Source: CAZTDD01 sp964612675
GTDB lineage: Bacteria > Hinthialibacterota > Hinthialibacteria > Hinthialibacterales > JAKPRU01
Assembly (NCBI GenBank): GCA_964612675.1
Contig: CAZTDD010000165.1
Coordinates: forward strand, 1-12,875
DNA: 12,875 nt
Reading direction: 5' to 3'
Shown here: positions 6,073-12,875 of the stretch, one piece after another
How positions within the stretch are numbered: position 1 is the first letter of the stretch
Layout of the letters: each line of letters begins with the position of its first letter
The notes under the pieces: model-generated
What the model saw: only the letters and a program-made list of their open reading frames with translations
Database searches by the model: none
Told to the model about the DNA's origin: nothing
Made by a program: the position numbers and the translations under genes

Positions 6073-8580
6073 ATGACAATTCTCCGGCTCACAATACCCC
6101 TTAGTCTGTTCTTGCTGCTGCTACCCCAACCCCTGTCCTCACAACCCGTCCGAGAGCGACGAATAACCCACACAAGCTACAGTGATTTCGTTCCCGGCTG
6201 GTGCCCGACAGATCAGGCACCTGTCGTTGAACTGAGCGGAGCAGTCAGCGCACAAACCACTTCCTACGGTGGGCGGGCTTTGCCAAAGCCTCAGCTCGAC
6301 AATGAGGTTGAATTCCGCGAATTCCCGCAGCCCGGCGGACTGTTTGCGATTTCGGACGCGCCATTTGAGGTAGATACTCTGTGGCAATATCGAAGAACGG
6401 GAACCTCACGAACGCTGCAGTGGCGTCGGTGGGGACGACTCCCTGTCAGCGATACGCCTCGATGGCTCGTGATTGCCCACGGAAGTTTATGGATTACCGG
6501 AGGCGGAGCCGGTGGCAGCACCTCCGTCTATCGTACCGATGCCAATGCTTCCACAAGTGACTGGTCCGTTGCAGCCACCCTCCCACGTGGGACCGTGCCG
6601 ACCGATTTCCTGCTGACCGCTGAAGACCGACTCGCTATCCCGGCACGAAACCAGAACGGATCTGAAGTCACTCTCCTGGGCGATTTTACGGCTGACGGTA
6701 AATCAATCAGTCTGAGCGAAGGACGGATGCGGTCGCGAAGGTTCGGTTCGAGGGATGCACGGCCGCCGGGTGTTTTCATGAATACTTTCTCTCTGTCCGC
6801 CTCCGCCCGTGTCACGCGGTTGGAGTGGACAACGTTGGAGGGATCGGAGACCGGCATTCGGCTCCGATACCGATGCAGTCCTGCAGACAATCAACCCTAC
6901 GGCGGCTGGAGCCGTCTGAGGCGAAGATCCCCGATCCATGTCGGAAGGGTCTGCAAAAATCTCGAATATCAAATCCTGTTTCCGACCCGGGTTCGAGGCT
7001 TCGCGTCGGTCGATACTGTGACATTGGTTTACGAAGAACCCCAGGAAGAAATCGCCGAGACACCTGGAGGACAGGAAGCCGGCGGAACAGGGGGGGGCGA
7101 CTCTGAAGAGTCTGCAGACTCCTCGGTCGCAGAGGATACCGAAACCGAGTCGAGGACACAGATCGCGGCGGCGGAAGACGCTGGCGCCGAGGATTCCAGT
7201 GGAGCGGTCCCAGAAAACGCTGCCGATTCTCAATCCGCACCGGGCGCTGAGGATGCGTCCGCCTCATCCGAGCAGCGAGAAACGGCAACCAAGAATACGC
7301 CGCCGACATCAAACCAGCCCGGGGAGTCATCCACACCCGATGCGCCCCCGACGGGACAACCGGTCCAGGCGACCCAAGAATCACCTGCAGCCTCTGAGGG
7401 AACGCAAGAGCAAGCTCCTTCCGGCCGGCCTCAAGCAGCAGGCCAGGCTGGGGAAGTGCCCGCCGAGAGTGTAAGTCCTTCGCCGTCAACCTCACAAGAC
7501 AACGAAAGGGGCACTCCCGGCGCAGGGGCACCCGAGCCCGGAGGAGATGCACCAGGTGCCGGAGAGAGTCCGAGCGGAGCGTCAGTTGGCGGAGCCCCCG
7601 GAGGCGGTGCCGGCGGTACAGGCGCGGCCGGAAACTCGAGTGGCGGCGCAGCTGCCGGAGGAGGTGGAGGTGCCGCTGGCCTGGGCGGTGTTGCGGATGC
7701 CGAAGGGGATGGTGCTGGAATGGCCCCTGGCAGCGGTGTGACCGAGCCCGGGGGATCCATTAACGAGACCGAAGGTGCGGAAAGCGATGTTTCCGGAGAA
7801 ACCGGCGGTGTGGCCTCCGGCGGAGGGGACACCGCAGGAGGCACAGCCGGCGGCGATGCGGGAAACAAAGGAGGTAGCGGCGGAGGGAGAAACGCGGGCG
7901 GTGGTATGGGCGATGAAAACAACAGCCTTCTATTCAGCGAGCGAGAAAGAGAGGCGGGTGATAATTTAATATCCGCATCTTCGGCGCTGGACGCGACGAC
8001 CTCTCTCTACAGTATTTCGGAAGGCGGATGGATACCGGGTGCGGATCTTCTCAAAACGGAGGACGGTTCCTGGCGGCCGATATGGCCGTGGGTAGCGGGG
8101 ATCGCCGCGGCCGGGGCCCTGTGGTGGATGATGGCCAGACGGAGAAAACAAAGAAGAAAGAGAACTGAGGTCGTGCGGATGCTGTCAACGCCACGGCCAA
8201 CAAGGGACTCGCTCGATTCCCGGCTGGATCGCTATATCGAAAACGACGATTTCTCGTTCGACAGAGAAGGGGGCCGTGGACGAAACAGAAATCGTCACTC
8301 GCGCAACGACGCGACACTCGATCCGACGCAATGGGAAATGAGCACGCCTTCATCTCCCGTCTCGTTCGCTCCCACCGAAGAACCCCTGAGGCCGCCACCG
8401 ACAAGCGAAAAGCCCAAAGAAAGAAGACGAAATCCAATCGTCGGCGGACGTGCTCAGCGCCAGGCTTTCCCCGGTCCGGAGGAATCACTGAATCCGCAGA
8501 GACCCGCTGCTCCCGCCCGTTCTTCGTTCTTCGGATTAGGTCTGCCACCGTTTTTCTATTTGTTCCGTCGGCAGAGATAG
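6073..8580 (+). CDS. Secreted, single-pass membrane protein with a long low-complexity stalk
   Basis: This 835-residue product has a signal peptide (about 1-24: short basic start, LTIPLSLFLLLLP, cleavage near LSSQP). An extracytoplasmic, beta-rich region follows (about 25-322). Its last part (237-322) shows the pattern of a small beta-sandwich: paired strands in LEWTTLEGSETGIRLRYR (250-267), GGWS (277-280), and VDTVTLVYEEP (313-323). Cys268 and Cys294 could form a disulfide. Residues about 325-615 are low complexity, first Glu/Ser/Ala/Pro-rich, then Gly/Ala-rich. A transmembrane helix (about 668-688, PIWPWVAGIAAAGALWWMMA) is followed by RRRKQRRKR. The remaining roughly 140 residues are a disordered basic cytoplasmic tail ending FFGLGLPPFFYLFRRQR. 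The topology is therefore type I. The ATG has no good Shine-Dalgarno. I assign no function; surface attachment or envelope sensing are possibilities only. Confidence 0.85.
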   Translation: MTILRLTIPLSLFLLLLPQPLSSQPVRERRITHTSYSDFVPGWCPTDQAPVVELSGAVSAQTTSYGGRALPKPQLDNEVEFREFPQPGGLFAISDAPFEVDTLWQYRRTGTSRTLQWRRWGRLPVSDTPRWLVIAHGSLWITGGGAGGSTSVYRTDANASTSDWSVAATLPRGTVPTDFLLTAEDRLAIPARNQNGSEVTLLGDFTADGKSISLSEGRMRSRRFGSRDARPPGVFMNTFSLSASARVTRLEWTTLEGSETGIRLRYRCSPADNQPYGGWSRLRRRSPIHVGRVCKNLEYQILFPTRVRGFASVDTVTLVYEEPQEEIAETPGGQEAGGTGGGDSEESADSSVAEDTETESRTQIAAAEDAGAEDSSGAVPENAADSQSAPGAEDASASSEQRETATKNTPPTSNQPGESSTPDAPPTGQPVQATQESPAASEGTQEQAPSGRPQAAGQAGEVPAESVSPSPSTSQDNERGTPGAGAPEPGGDAPGAGESPSGASVGGAPGGGAGGTGAAGNSSGGAAAGGGGGAAGLGGVADAEGDGAGMAPGSGVTEPGGSINETEGAESDVSGETGGVASGGGDTAGGTAGGDAGNKGGSGGGRNAGGGMGDENNSLLFSEREREAGDNLISASSALDATTSLYSISEGGWIPGADLLKTEDGSWRPIWPWVAGIAAAGALWWMMARRRKQRRKRTEVVRMLSTPRPTRDSLDSRLDRYIENDDFSFDREGGRGRNRNRHSRNDATLDPTQWEMSTPSSPVSFAPTEEPLRPPPTSEKPKERRRNPIVGGRAQRQAFPGPEESLNPQRPAAPARSSFFGLGLPPFFYLFRRQR

Positions 8581-8755
8581 AACAAAGGAGATAAACGACG
8601 GGGGAACCGATTGCCAACCAACGGTACCGCAACCTTACGCGACGGACAGGTTATGCAGTAGACTCTGTGTCGCGGATGCGCCGGATTCGGATATCTGCAG
8701 GGGCAAAAGAAAGACGTTTCGGAACCACTCTTCAGCAGTCGCCGAGGTTTCCAAT

Positions 8756-9748
8756 ATGAAGCAGGACCTTACGAGGATTTTTCAACCGGGACAGGTACTT
8801 TGTCGTGAAGGCGAGGCGGGCAAGGAGTTGTATTTCATCCAAGAGGGGAGAGTGAAAGTATCTCGGATGATTCACGGGAAGGAAGTCATTCTCGCCGAAC
8901 TCGGCTCGAATTCAATTGTCGGAGAGATGGCCGTCATCGATCAAGGACCCAGGTCAGCCAGTGTCGTTGCGCTCGAACCGACCAAGGTGATGGCCATGTC
9001 GCCACAAAAATTGAACACAATATTTCGCACCGCCCCCGATATTGCGGTAACCATCATCAAACTTCTCTCGACAAAATTACGTGAAGCCAACAATCAGATC
9101 AGCCGCGGTTTCACCTTGAATAACTGGGTGTTCTGGCGTCGGTCAGTCTACCTGATGACTCTGCTTGCCGCTGTCGGCGATCCAAGAGCGGAAAATGTGC
9201 GAATGCCCGAGCCCGAAGCCAAGACCAACATGTCTGTCGGTTTGGGTCTTTCATTCCCAGAGGTGGAACAGGTAATGCAGCGAATGCTATCCGCCGGTCT
9301 GTTGCAGCAGAGCGGAAACGGTGAGATTACGTTTAGTTTAAACGATATGAATATGTTCTACACATTTCTCGATCGATACTTCGGCAGCGGGCATCACGAG
9401 GAAGCGATGGAGGAGGATACGTTCATGGTCGCGTCACAGCTGGTCGAGTTGACCAAGAAACACTACGGTCAAATCGAGTTGGCCGTGTCCACGTTCAAGC
9501 GAGCCACTCTACTCGACTTCATTGCCTCTTCGCCCCGCGTTTTTCCAAAGAACAGTGCGGATATGAAGAAGAAACTCATCAATGAACAGCTCATTCAGTT
9601 GGAACGTCTCGGCTTTGTGAATGGTGCGCCTGAAGACGAAGAGGACGCGGTTACGCTGGATCTGACGGGACTTGCCCAGCGCGTTCAAGAACAGGAATAT
9701 ATCCAGTCCTGCATAGAGCGCTACAATATCCTTACCGCCTGGCAATAG
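8756..9748 (+). CDS. Cyclic nucleotide-binding (Crp/Fnr-like) protein with long C-terminal extension
   Basis: The N-terminal roughly 115 residues form a cyclic nucleotide-binding domain: FQPGQVLCREGEAGKELYFI (9-28), EGRVKV (30-35), and a phosphate-binding cassette GEMAVIDQGPRSASVV (56-71) that keeps the ligand-contacting Glu57, Arg66 and Ser67. A helix (about 95-117) resembles the Crp dimer helix. The rest departs from Crp. Residues about 163-195 look like a winged helix (SFPEVEQVMQRMLSAGLLQQ, then GEITF), and a second similar unit may lie at about 267-303. Total length is 330 against about 210-230 for Crp, so it may regulate transcription or act as a signalling adaptor. The start is supported by GAGG at 8744-8747. 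trmB starts 15 bases after its stop. Confidence 0.85.
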   Translation: MKQDLTRIFQPGQVLCREGEAGKELYFIQEGRVKVSRMIHGKEVILAELGSNSIVGEMAVIDQGPRSASVVALEPTKVMAMSPQKLNTIFRTAPDIAVTIIKLLSTKLREANNQISRGFTLNNWVFWRRSVYLMTLLAAVGDPRAENVRMPEPEAKTNMSVGLGLSFPEVEQVMQRMLSAGLLQQSGNGEITFSLNDMNMFYTFLDRYFGSGHHEEAMEEDTFMVASQLVELTKKHYGQIELAVSTFKRATLLDFIASSPRVFPKNSADMKKKLINEQLIQLERLGFVNGAPEDEEDAVTLDLTGLAQRVQEQEYIQSCIERYNILTAWQ

Positions 9749-9763
9749 CATTCCCAATCTCCG

Positions 9764-10411
9764 ATGACGACTCGTTTGTTTGACGAACAGTATCTACTGA
9801 GCAGCGACGAATTGTCGCAACCATTCGATTTCTCCGCCCTTTTCAAGCTTGATTGCCCTGTGGAGATCGAGATCGGAACCGGCAAGGGTCGCCTGATCTT
9901 GAGTGAGGCTCAACGACGGCGGGACACATGCTTACTGGGAATCGAAAAGGTACCGAAATTTGTCCGCATCACTGCGGAACGCCTAAGCCGCTTGGGACTG
10001 AAGAACGTGCGGCTGGTTCGAGAACATGCCGGGTATGTGATCCATCGCCTCGTGCCCGAGAACAGCATCTCTGTCTACCATATCTACTTCCCCGATCCAT
10101 GGCCGAAACGACGTCACCACAAACGGCGTCTCATCAATCCGGACTTTGCACGGCGGCTTTATGAAACGCTTATCCCGAACGGTAAGCTGCTCATCGCGAC
10201 GGATCATAAAGAGTATTTTGCTTGGATCCTGAGGGCTCTCGACACGGTCGAAGGATGGAGTCACAGGGAGGTATGGTCGGAGGCGGCACGCGGCCCGAGC
10301 GAAGCCGAAGCGACACATTATGAAGTAAAATACAGCGGCGAGGGGCGGATTGTTCATCGCCTGATGTATACGAAGTCGTCTGAACGATCGCCACGATGTC
10401 ATATTCCGTGA
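9764..10411 (+). CDS. trmB: tRNA (guanine-N7-)-methyltransferase
   Basis: TrmB uses S-adenosylmethionine to make 7-methylguanosine at position 46 of tRNA. The 215-residue product has the SAM-binding loop EIGTGKG (36-42), the GIEK acidic turn (59-62), the family signature FPDPWPKRRHHKRRL (109-123), TDH (146-148) and the C-terminal THYEVKYSGEG (184-194). All key positions are present. No Shine-Dalgarno is visible before the ATG. With only 15 bases between it and the upstream cyclic nucleotide-binding gene, translation may depend on read-through from that gene. An alternative downstream start would cut into conserved sequence only after residue 30, so the N-terminal end is not certain. Confidence 0.95.
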   Translation: MTTRLFDEQYLLSSDELSQPFDFSALFKLDCPVEIEIGTGKGRLILSEAQRRRDTCLLGIEKVPKFVRITAERLSRLGLKNVRLVREHAGYVIHRLVPENSISVYHIYFPDPWPKRRHHKRRLINPDFARRLYETLIPNGKLLIATDHKEYFAWILRALDTVEGWSHREVWSEAARGPSEAEATHYEVKYSGEGRIVHRLMYTKSSERSPRCHIP

Positions 10412-10526
10412 TGAGATAAACTCATGACTCATGGCACTCCTCGCCCCCCCCACGATCATTGTTGAATAGCGGGTTTTCGTAGTACTCTGTCGGGTCTTCT
10501 GTTTTAGAATGCCGTAGGAGAGAAGA

Positions 10527-11654
10527 ATGACTGTTACCGTGGAGCCGGTACAATCGAAGGAAGACCGGCGGCGCTTCATTGCATTTCCTTACCGGCTCTA
10601 TCAGGATCATCCGAACTGGGTCCCGCCGTTCAAATCCGAAATTCGGACTCTGATCGATCCCGCCCAGAATCCGTTTCATGAACATGCGGATATCCAGCTG
10701 TTCCTGGCGCGTGATAATGGGCGGATTGTGGGACGAATCGCAGGCTGTGTGAATCATCTGTACAACGAATACCATTCCGAGCGAACCGCCGTCTTCGGTC
10801 TGTTCGAGGTTGAATCAAACTACGAATACGCACAGGTGTTGCTGAACTCGGTCTCCAAGTGGGCCCGAGAACGGAACATGAGCCTTCTGCGTGGGCCGAT
10901 GAGTTTCTCGACCAATGAAGAATGCGGACTCCTCGTTGATGGGTTCGAGTCACCTCCTCGCGTGATGATGCCGTACAACCCACCTTACTACCAGGAATTT
11001 CTGGCTCGGTTCGGCTTTTCACCGGTCAAAGAGCTCTTGGCGTTCGTGATCGAGCGCCAGGAAATTCCACAACGACTGAGCACCGGTGCCGAGGCGGTCA
11101 TGAAGCGGACCGGCGCAAGCATTCGAAATGCGAATTTCAAAGAATTCGAGAAGGAGATCCCTCTTCTTCATCGGTTATATAGAGAAGGATGGGGGGAGAA
11201 TTGGGGATTCTCACCCATGACCGCCAAGGAGTTTCGGTGGCGGGCGGAACGTATGAAGATGCTGGCCGATCCGGATTTCGTGCCGATCCTCGAGGTGAAC
11301 GGTGAGCCGGTTGGATTCGCCGCGGTCATACCCGATATCAACGAAGCCCTGCGAGGGACGACCAACTGGCCGGATTTCGCACGCCTCGGTTGGCTGGTCT
11401 TGCGACTACGATTTATCCAGAATGTTCGTGTCTTGATGCTTGGACTTCGGAAAGAGTATCGTCGTCTCGGGCTCGATACGATTCTCTACTGGCATATCTT
11501 CAAGAAAGGGCTCGAAAAGGGGATTCAATCGGCGGAACTCTCGTGGGTGCTCGACAATAACAATCCGCTTCTCAATGCCTTTCGGCATCTAAACGCCAAA
11601 CAGTCGAAAGTATATCGTTTGTTCGACTGTCCTCTGACGCACACTGCAAAGTAG
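10527..11654 (+). CDS. YghO-like GNAT-superfamily acyltransferase
   Basis: The 375-residue protein belongs to a widespread family related to E. coli YghO, with acetyltransferase (GNAT)-like folds and mostly unknown substrates. Family marks are FPYRLYQDHPNWVPP (20-34), DPAQNPFHEHADIQLFLA (44-61), VGRIAG (68-73), RGPMSFSTNEECGLLVDGF (122-140) and MMPYNPPYY (147-155). The C-terminal half has the acyl-CoA-binding-like LGLRKEYRRLGLD (305-317) and AELSWVLDNNNPLLNAF (336-352). No signal peptide or membrane helix is seen. The start is supported by AGGAG at 10516-10520, six bases before the ATG. The PAP2-type gene starts 17 bases after its stop. From memory, bacterial ceramide synthase is also a GNAT-type protein, so a lipid N-acyltransferase role is possible; the substrate is not readable here. 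Confidence 0.85.
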   Translation: MTVTVEPVQSKEDRRRFIAFPYRLYQDHPNWVPPFKSEIRTLIDPAQNPFHEHADIQLFLARDNGRIVGRIAGCVNHLYNEYHSERTAVFGLFEVESNYEYAQVLLNSVSKWARERNMSLLRGPMSFSTNEECGLLVDGFESPPRVMMPYNPPYYQEFLARFGFSPVKELLAFVIERQEIPQRLSTGAEAVMKRTGASIRNANFKEFEKEIPLLHRLYREGWGENWGFSPMTAKEFRWRAERMKMLADPDFVPILEVNGEPVGFAAVIPDINEALRGTTNWPDFARLGWLVLRLRFIQNVRVLMLGLRKEYRRLGLDTILYWHIFKKGLEKGIQSAELSWVLDNNNPLLNAFRHLNAKQSKVYRLFDCPLTHTAK

Positions 11655-11657
11655 GGC

Positions 11658-11663
11658 AAAGGA
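11658..11663 (+). promoter_or_regulatory. Ribosome binding site deciding a GTG start
   Basis: AAAGGA lies eight bases before the GTG at 11672. The first in-frame ATG (11690) has no such site, so the GTG is preferred for the PAP2-type gene. Confidence 0.5.
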
Positions 11664-11671
11664 CGAAACGC

Positions 11672-12577
11672 GTGGACACAACTTCAAGCATGAAAACGCC
11701 AGCCGGACTGAGACCCCACGATTGCCTCTTTCTTGTGTATGTTGTCATCACGGGCTGTGTCCTGTTGGCAGGCCGTTTTTCTACAGCGCTGCAGATCGTT
11801 CTTTTCGCTGTCCATATTGTGTTGTGTGCGTTGCCATTTGCTTTTTCCCGCGTTCGGGATCGCGAACATTTCTGGTGGCGTTTTTTCGCGCGAACGTATC
11901 CCTTCTTTTTACTCTTGTTCTTCTATCGAGAAATCGAGATTCTCAACGATATTGCGGCCTCGGGATATCATGATGAAACGGCGTTGGCGCTGCAGGAAAT
12001 GCTGGGTTTGACGGATTTTGAAAAGTGGCTGCAAACGACTTTCCCCTACAGCTGGTTTGAAGTGTTAATGAGCGTGGGATATTTTTCTTTTTATTTCTTC
12101 CTATTGATTGGCGGCATACCTCTCGCTGTCCAGCGTCGGTGGATTATTCTAGAGAAATTTGTGTTCCAAGTTTTCTTTGGATTCGGCGTGTGCTATATGG
12201 TTTACATTTTCTATCCGATTCTCGGTCCGTTTTTCGATTTGCATCCACTGGGGTCGTTTAATGGAAAGGATTATATGACTCAGGTGACGTACACCTTGGT
12301 CAACGTTTTCGGGACACGCGGGGCTGCGTTTCCGAGTTCGCATGTAGCGGTGGCGGTTCAGGTATTTCTTCTTTCCTGTCGCTGGTTCCGGCCGTCTGCG
12401 TATATTCTGGGGCCTTTTGCGTTTTTGTTGACCTTGTCGACAATGTACGGCGAGTATCATTATCCGGTGGATGCGGTCACGGGAGTCGTTGCGGGTGTAA
12501 TTTTGTGGGCCGTCGCTCCGTATGTGAATGAGTTATTCGAGCGTTTTTGTACGAAGGGAGAGAATGAGGAATTGTAG
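11672..12577 (+). CDS. PAP2_3-type integral membrane phosphatase/transferase
   Basis: The 301-residue, very hydrophobic product has about seven or eight membrane segments (near 18-34, 38-56, 72-86, 130-150, 162-182, 222-237, 243-258, 268-284). Two of the three PAP2 motifs are clear: PSSH (221-224) with His224, and STMYGEYHYPVD (256-267) with His263 and Asp267. These form the phospho-histidine catalytic site. The classical first motif KxxxxxxRP is not evident; YIFYPILGPFFD (178-189) sits where the PAP2_3 branch, which includes inositol phosphorylceramide synthase-like proteins, has a YPxxGP segment. The expected substrate is a membrane lipid phosphate or a phospho-headgroup donor. It is probably co-transcribed with the GNAT gene. 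Codon third positions lean to G and T more than in genes at the left of the window. Confidence 0.85.
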   Translation: MDTTSSMKTPAGLRPHDCLFLVYVVITGCVLLAGRFSTALQIVLFAVHIVLCALPFAFSRVRDREHFWWRFFARTYPFFLLLFFYREIEILNDIAASGYHDETALALQEMLGLTDFEKWLQTTFPYSWFEVLMSVGYFSFYFFLLIGGIPLAVQRRWIILEKFVFQVFFGFGVCYMVYIFYPILGPFFDLHPLGSFNGKDYMTQVTYTLVNVFGTRGAAFPSSHVAVAVQVFLLSCRWFRPSAYILGPFAFLLTLSTMYGEYHYPVDAVTGVVAGVILWAVAPYVNELFERFCTKGENEEL

Positions 12578-12628
12578 TGTGTCACTTATCAACGCCACCC
12601 GCCCCCCAAGTCGTGATGTTCCGGCGAA

Positions 12629-12757
12629 AACTCGTCTGCTGACATTAGAAGTTCCCCTCTCCCGCCGGGAGAACTCGTCTGCTGACATTAGAAGTTCCCC
12701 TCTCCCGCCGGGAGAACTCGTCTGCTGACATTAGAAGTTCCCCTCTCCCCCCGGGAG
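12629..12757. repeat. 43-bp tandem repeat, three copies
   Basis: Units at 12629-12671, 12672-12714 and 12715-12757 are each 43 bases and differ at one base (G to C in the third, within the loop of CTCCCGCCGGGAG). Each begins with AACTCGTCTGCTGACATTAG and ends with most of the palindromic repeat (CCCTCTCCC, loop, GGGAG). Only the last unit runs into a complete element. There are no unique spacers, so this is not a CRISPR. Confidence 0.9.
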
Positions 12758-12773
12758 AGGGTTAGGGTGAGGG
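12741..12773 (+). repeat. G-rich palindromic interspersed repeat, copy 2
   Basis: CCCTCTCCC (12741-12749), loop CCC, GGGAGAGGG (12753-12761) and the tail TTAGGGTGAGGG. The stem is identical to the copy at 205-225, the tail nearly so, and the orientation is the same. It completes the last unit of the 43-bp array. Confidence 0.8.
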
Positions 12774-12833
12774 CCGATTATTAAATTGGATTCGCGTATT
12801 ATGATTATCTTGTGTATTCACCAGAGACAGCGA

Positions 12834-12875
12834 ATGAATCAGCGGCAAAGGGTTTGGATGATGACAGGGGTCTGT
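12834..12875 (+). CDS. Possible start of a gene cut by the window edge
   Basis: From the ATG at 12834 the frame stays open to the end and reads MNQRQRVWMMTGVC, a basic start followed by hydrophobic residues, as in a signal or membrane N-terminus. An in-frame ATG at 12801 exists too. No good Shine-Dalgarno is seen, and 14 codons are too few to prove coding. Confidence 0.25.
   Translation, partial: MNQRQRVWMMTGVC

Noticed and set aside
7431..7922. Long minus-strand open frame, very rich in proline and alanine
   Set aside because: It is the reverse reading of the Gly/Ala-rich stalk of the 835-aa protein. GC-rich low-complexity coding sequence routinely leaves the opposite frame open.
8559..8586. 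TTTGTTC/GAACAAA inverted repeat at the end of the 835-aa gene as a terminator
   Set aside because: The stem is only seven AT-rich pairs with a 14-base loop and no T-run after it.
8581..8661. Small gene after the AAAGGAG at 8584-8590
   Set aside because: No ATG or GTG at a usable distance; the nearest TTG (8611) is about 20 bases away and the frame ends after 16 codons.
10444..10451. Run of eight C upstream of the GNAT gene as a phase-variable promoter
   Set aside because: It lies about 75 bases before the start with no -35/-10 elements around it, so a control role has no support.
12528..12728. 66-codon plus-strand frame overlapping the end of the PAP2 gene and the 43-bp array
   Set aside because: It overlaps a solid gene and runs through tandem repeats; no ribosome site or conserved pattern.
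12629..12773. CRISPR array
   Set aside because: The 43-base units abut directly with no unique spacers, and no cas gene is present.

Overview
The window is ordinary bacterial chromosome from a free-living Gram-negative organism. CMP-Kdo synthetase (kdsB) implies lipopolysaccharide, and panC and trmB are standard housekeeping genes. GC content is moderate, genes are closely packed, and both edges carry the G-rich palindromic repeat known from its spurious translation (ALTPALSQRER-like). No rRNA, tRNA, phage or insertion sequence genes are visible. I cannot place the phylum from sequence alone; several genes have no family I recognise, which suits an uncultured lineage.

Layout. Positions 1-329 are non-coding and hold a 19/38-bp tandem repeat and one copy of the palindromic repeat. 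A DUF362 iron-sulfur protein (330-1487) and a thioredoxin-type arsenate reductase (1543-2007) follow, closed by a strong hairpin terminator (2020-2060). kdsB and panC (2134-3773) form a tight pair with a 2-base gap. A cytoplasmic helical protein of unknown function (3784-4863, minus strand) converges on panC. An AT-rich divergent intergenic region (4864-5234) carries a long inverted repeat and a structured leader in front of a 69-aa protein with a perfect Shine-Dalgarno (5235-5444), followed by a GC-rich hairpin. Next are a two-TM protein (5612-6010) and an 835-aa secreted, single-pass membrane protein with a roughly 300-residue low-complexity stalk (6073-8580).

The right third holds a cyclic-nucleotide-binding protein with an unusual C-terminal extension (8756-9748), trmB only 15 bases later (9764-10411), and a YghO-like GNAT acyltransferase (10527-11654) directly followed by a PAP2_3-type membrane phosphatase/transferase (11672-12577). 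The last 300 bases contain three tandem copies of a 43-bp unit ending in a complete copy of the palindromic repeat, and perhaps the first codons of another gene.

How the genes may work together: kdsB, the PAP2 protein and perhaps the GNAT protein point to envelope lipid or glycolipid metabolism. The GNAT-PAP2 pair is compatible with a sphingolipid-type step, but this is a hypothesis. The 132-aa and 835-aa proteins look like an uncharacterised envelope pair. I see no complete novel system. The best leads are the small gene with its leader, the 835-aa membrane protein, the extended Crp-like protein and the GNAT-PAP2 pair.
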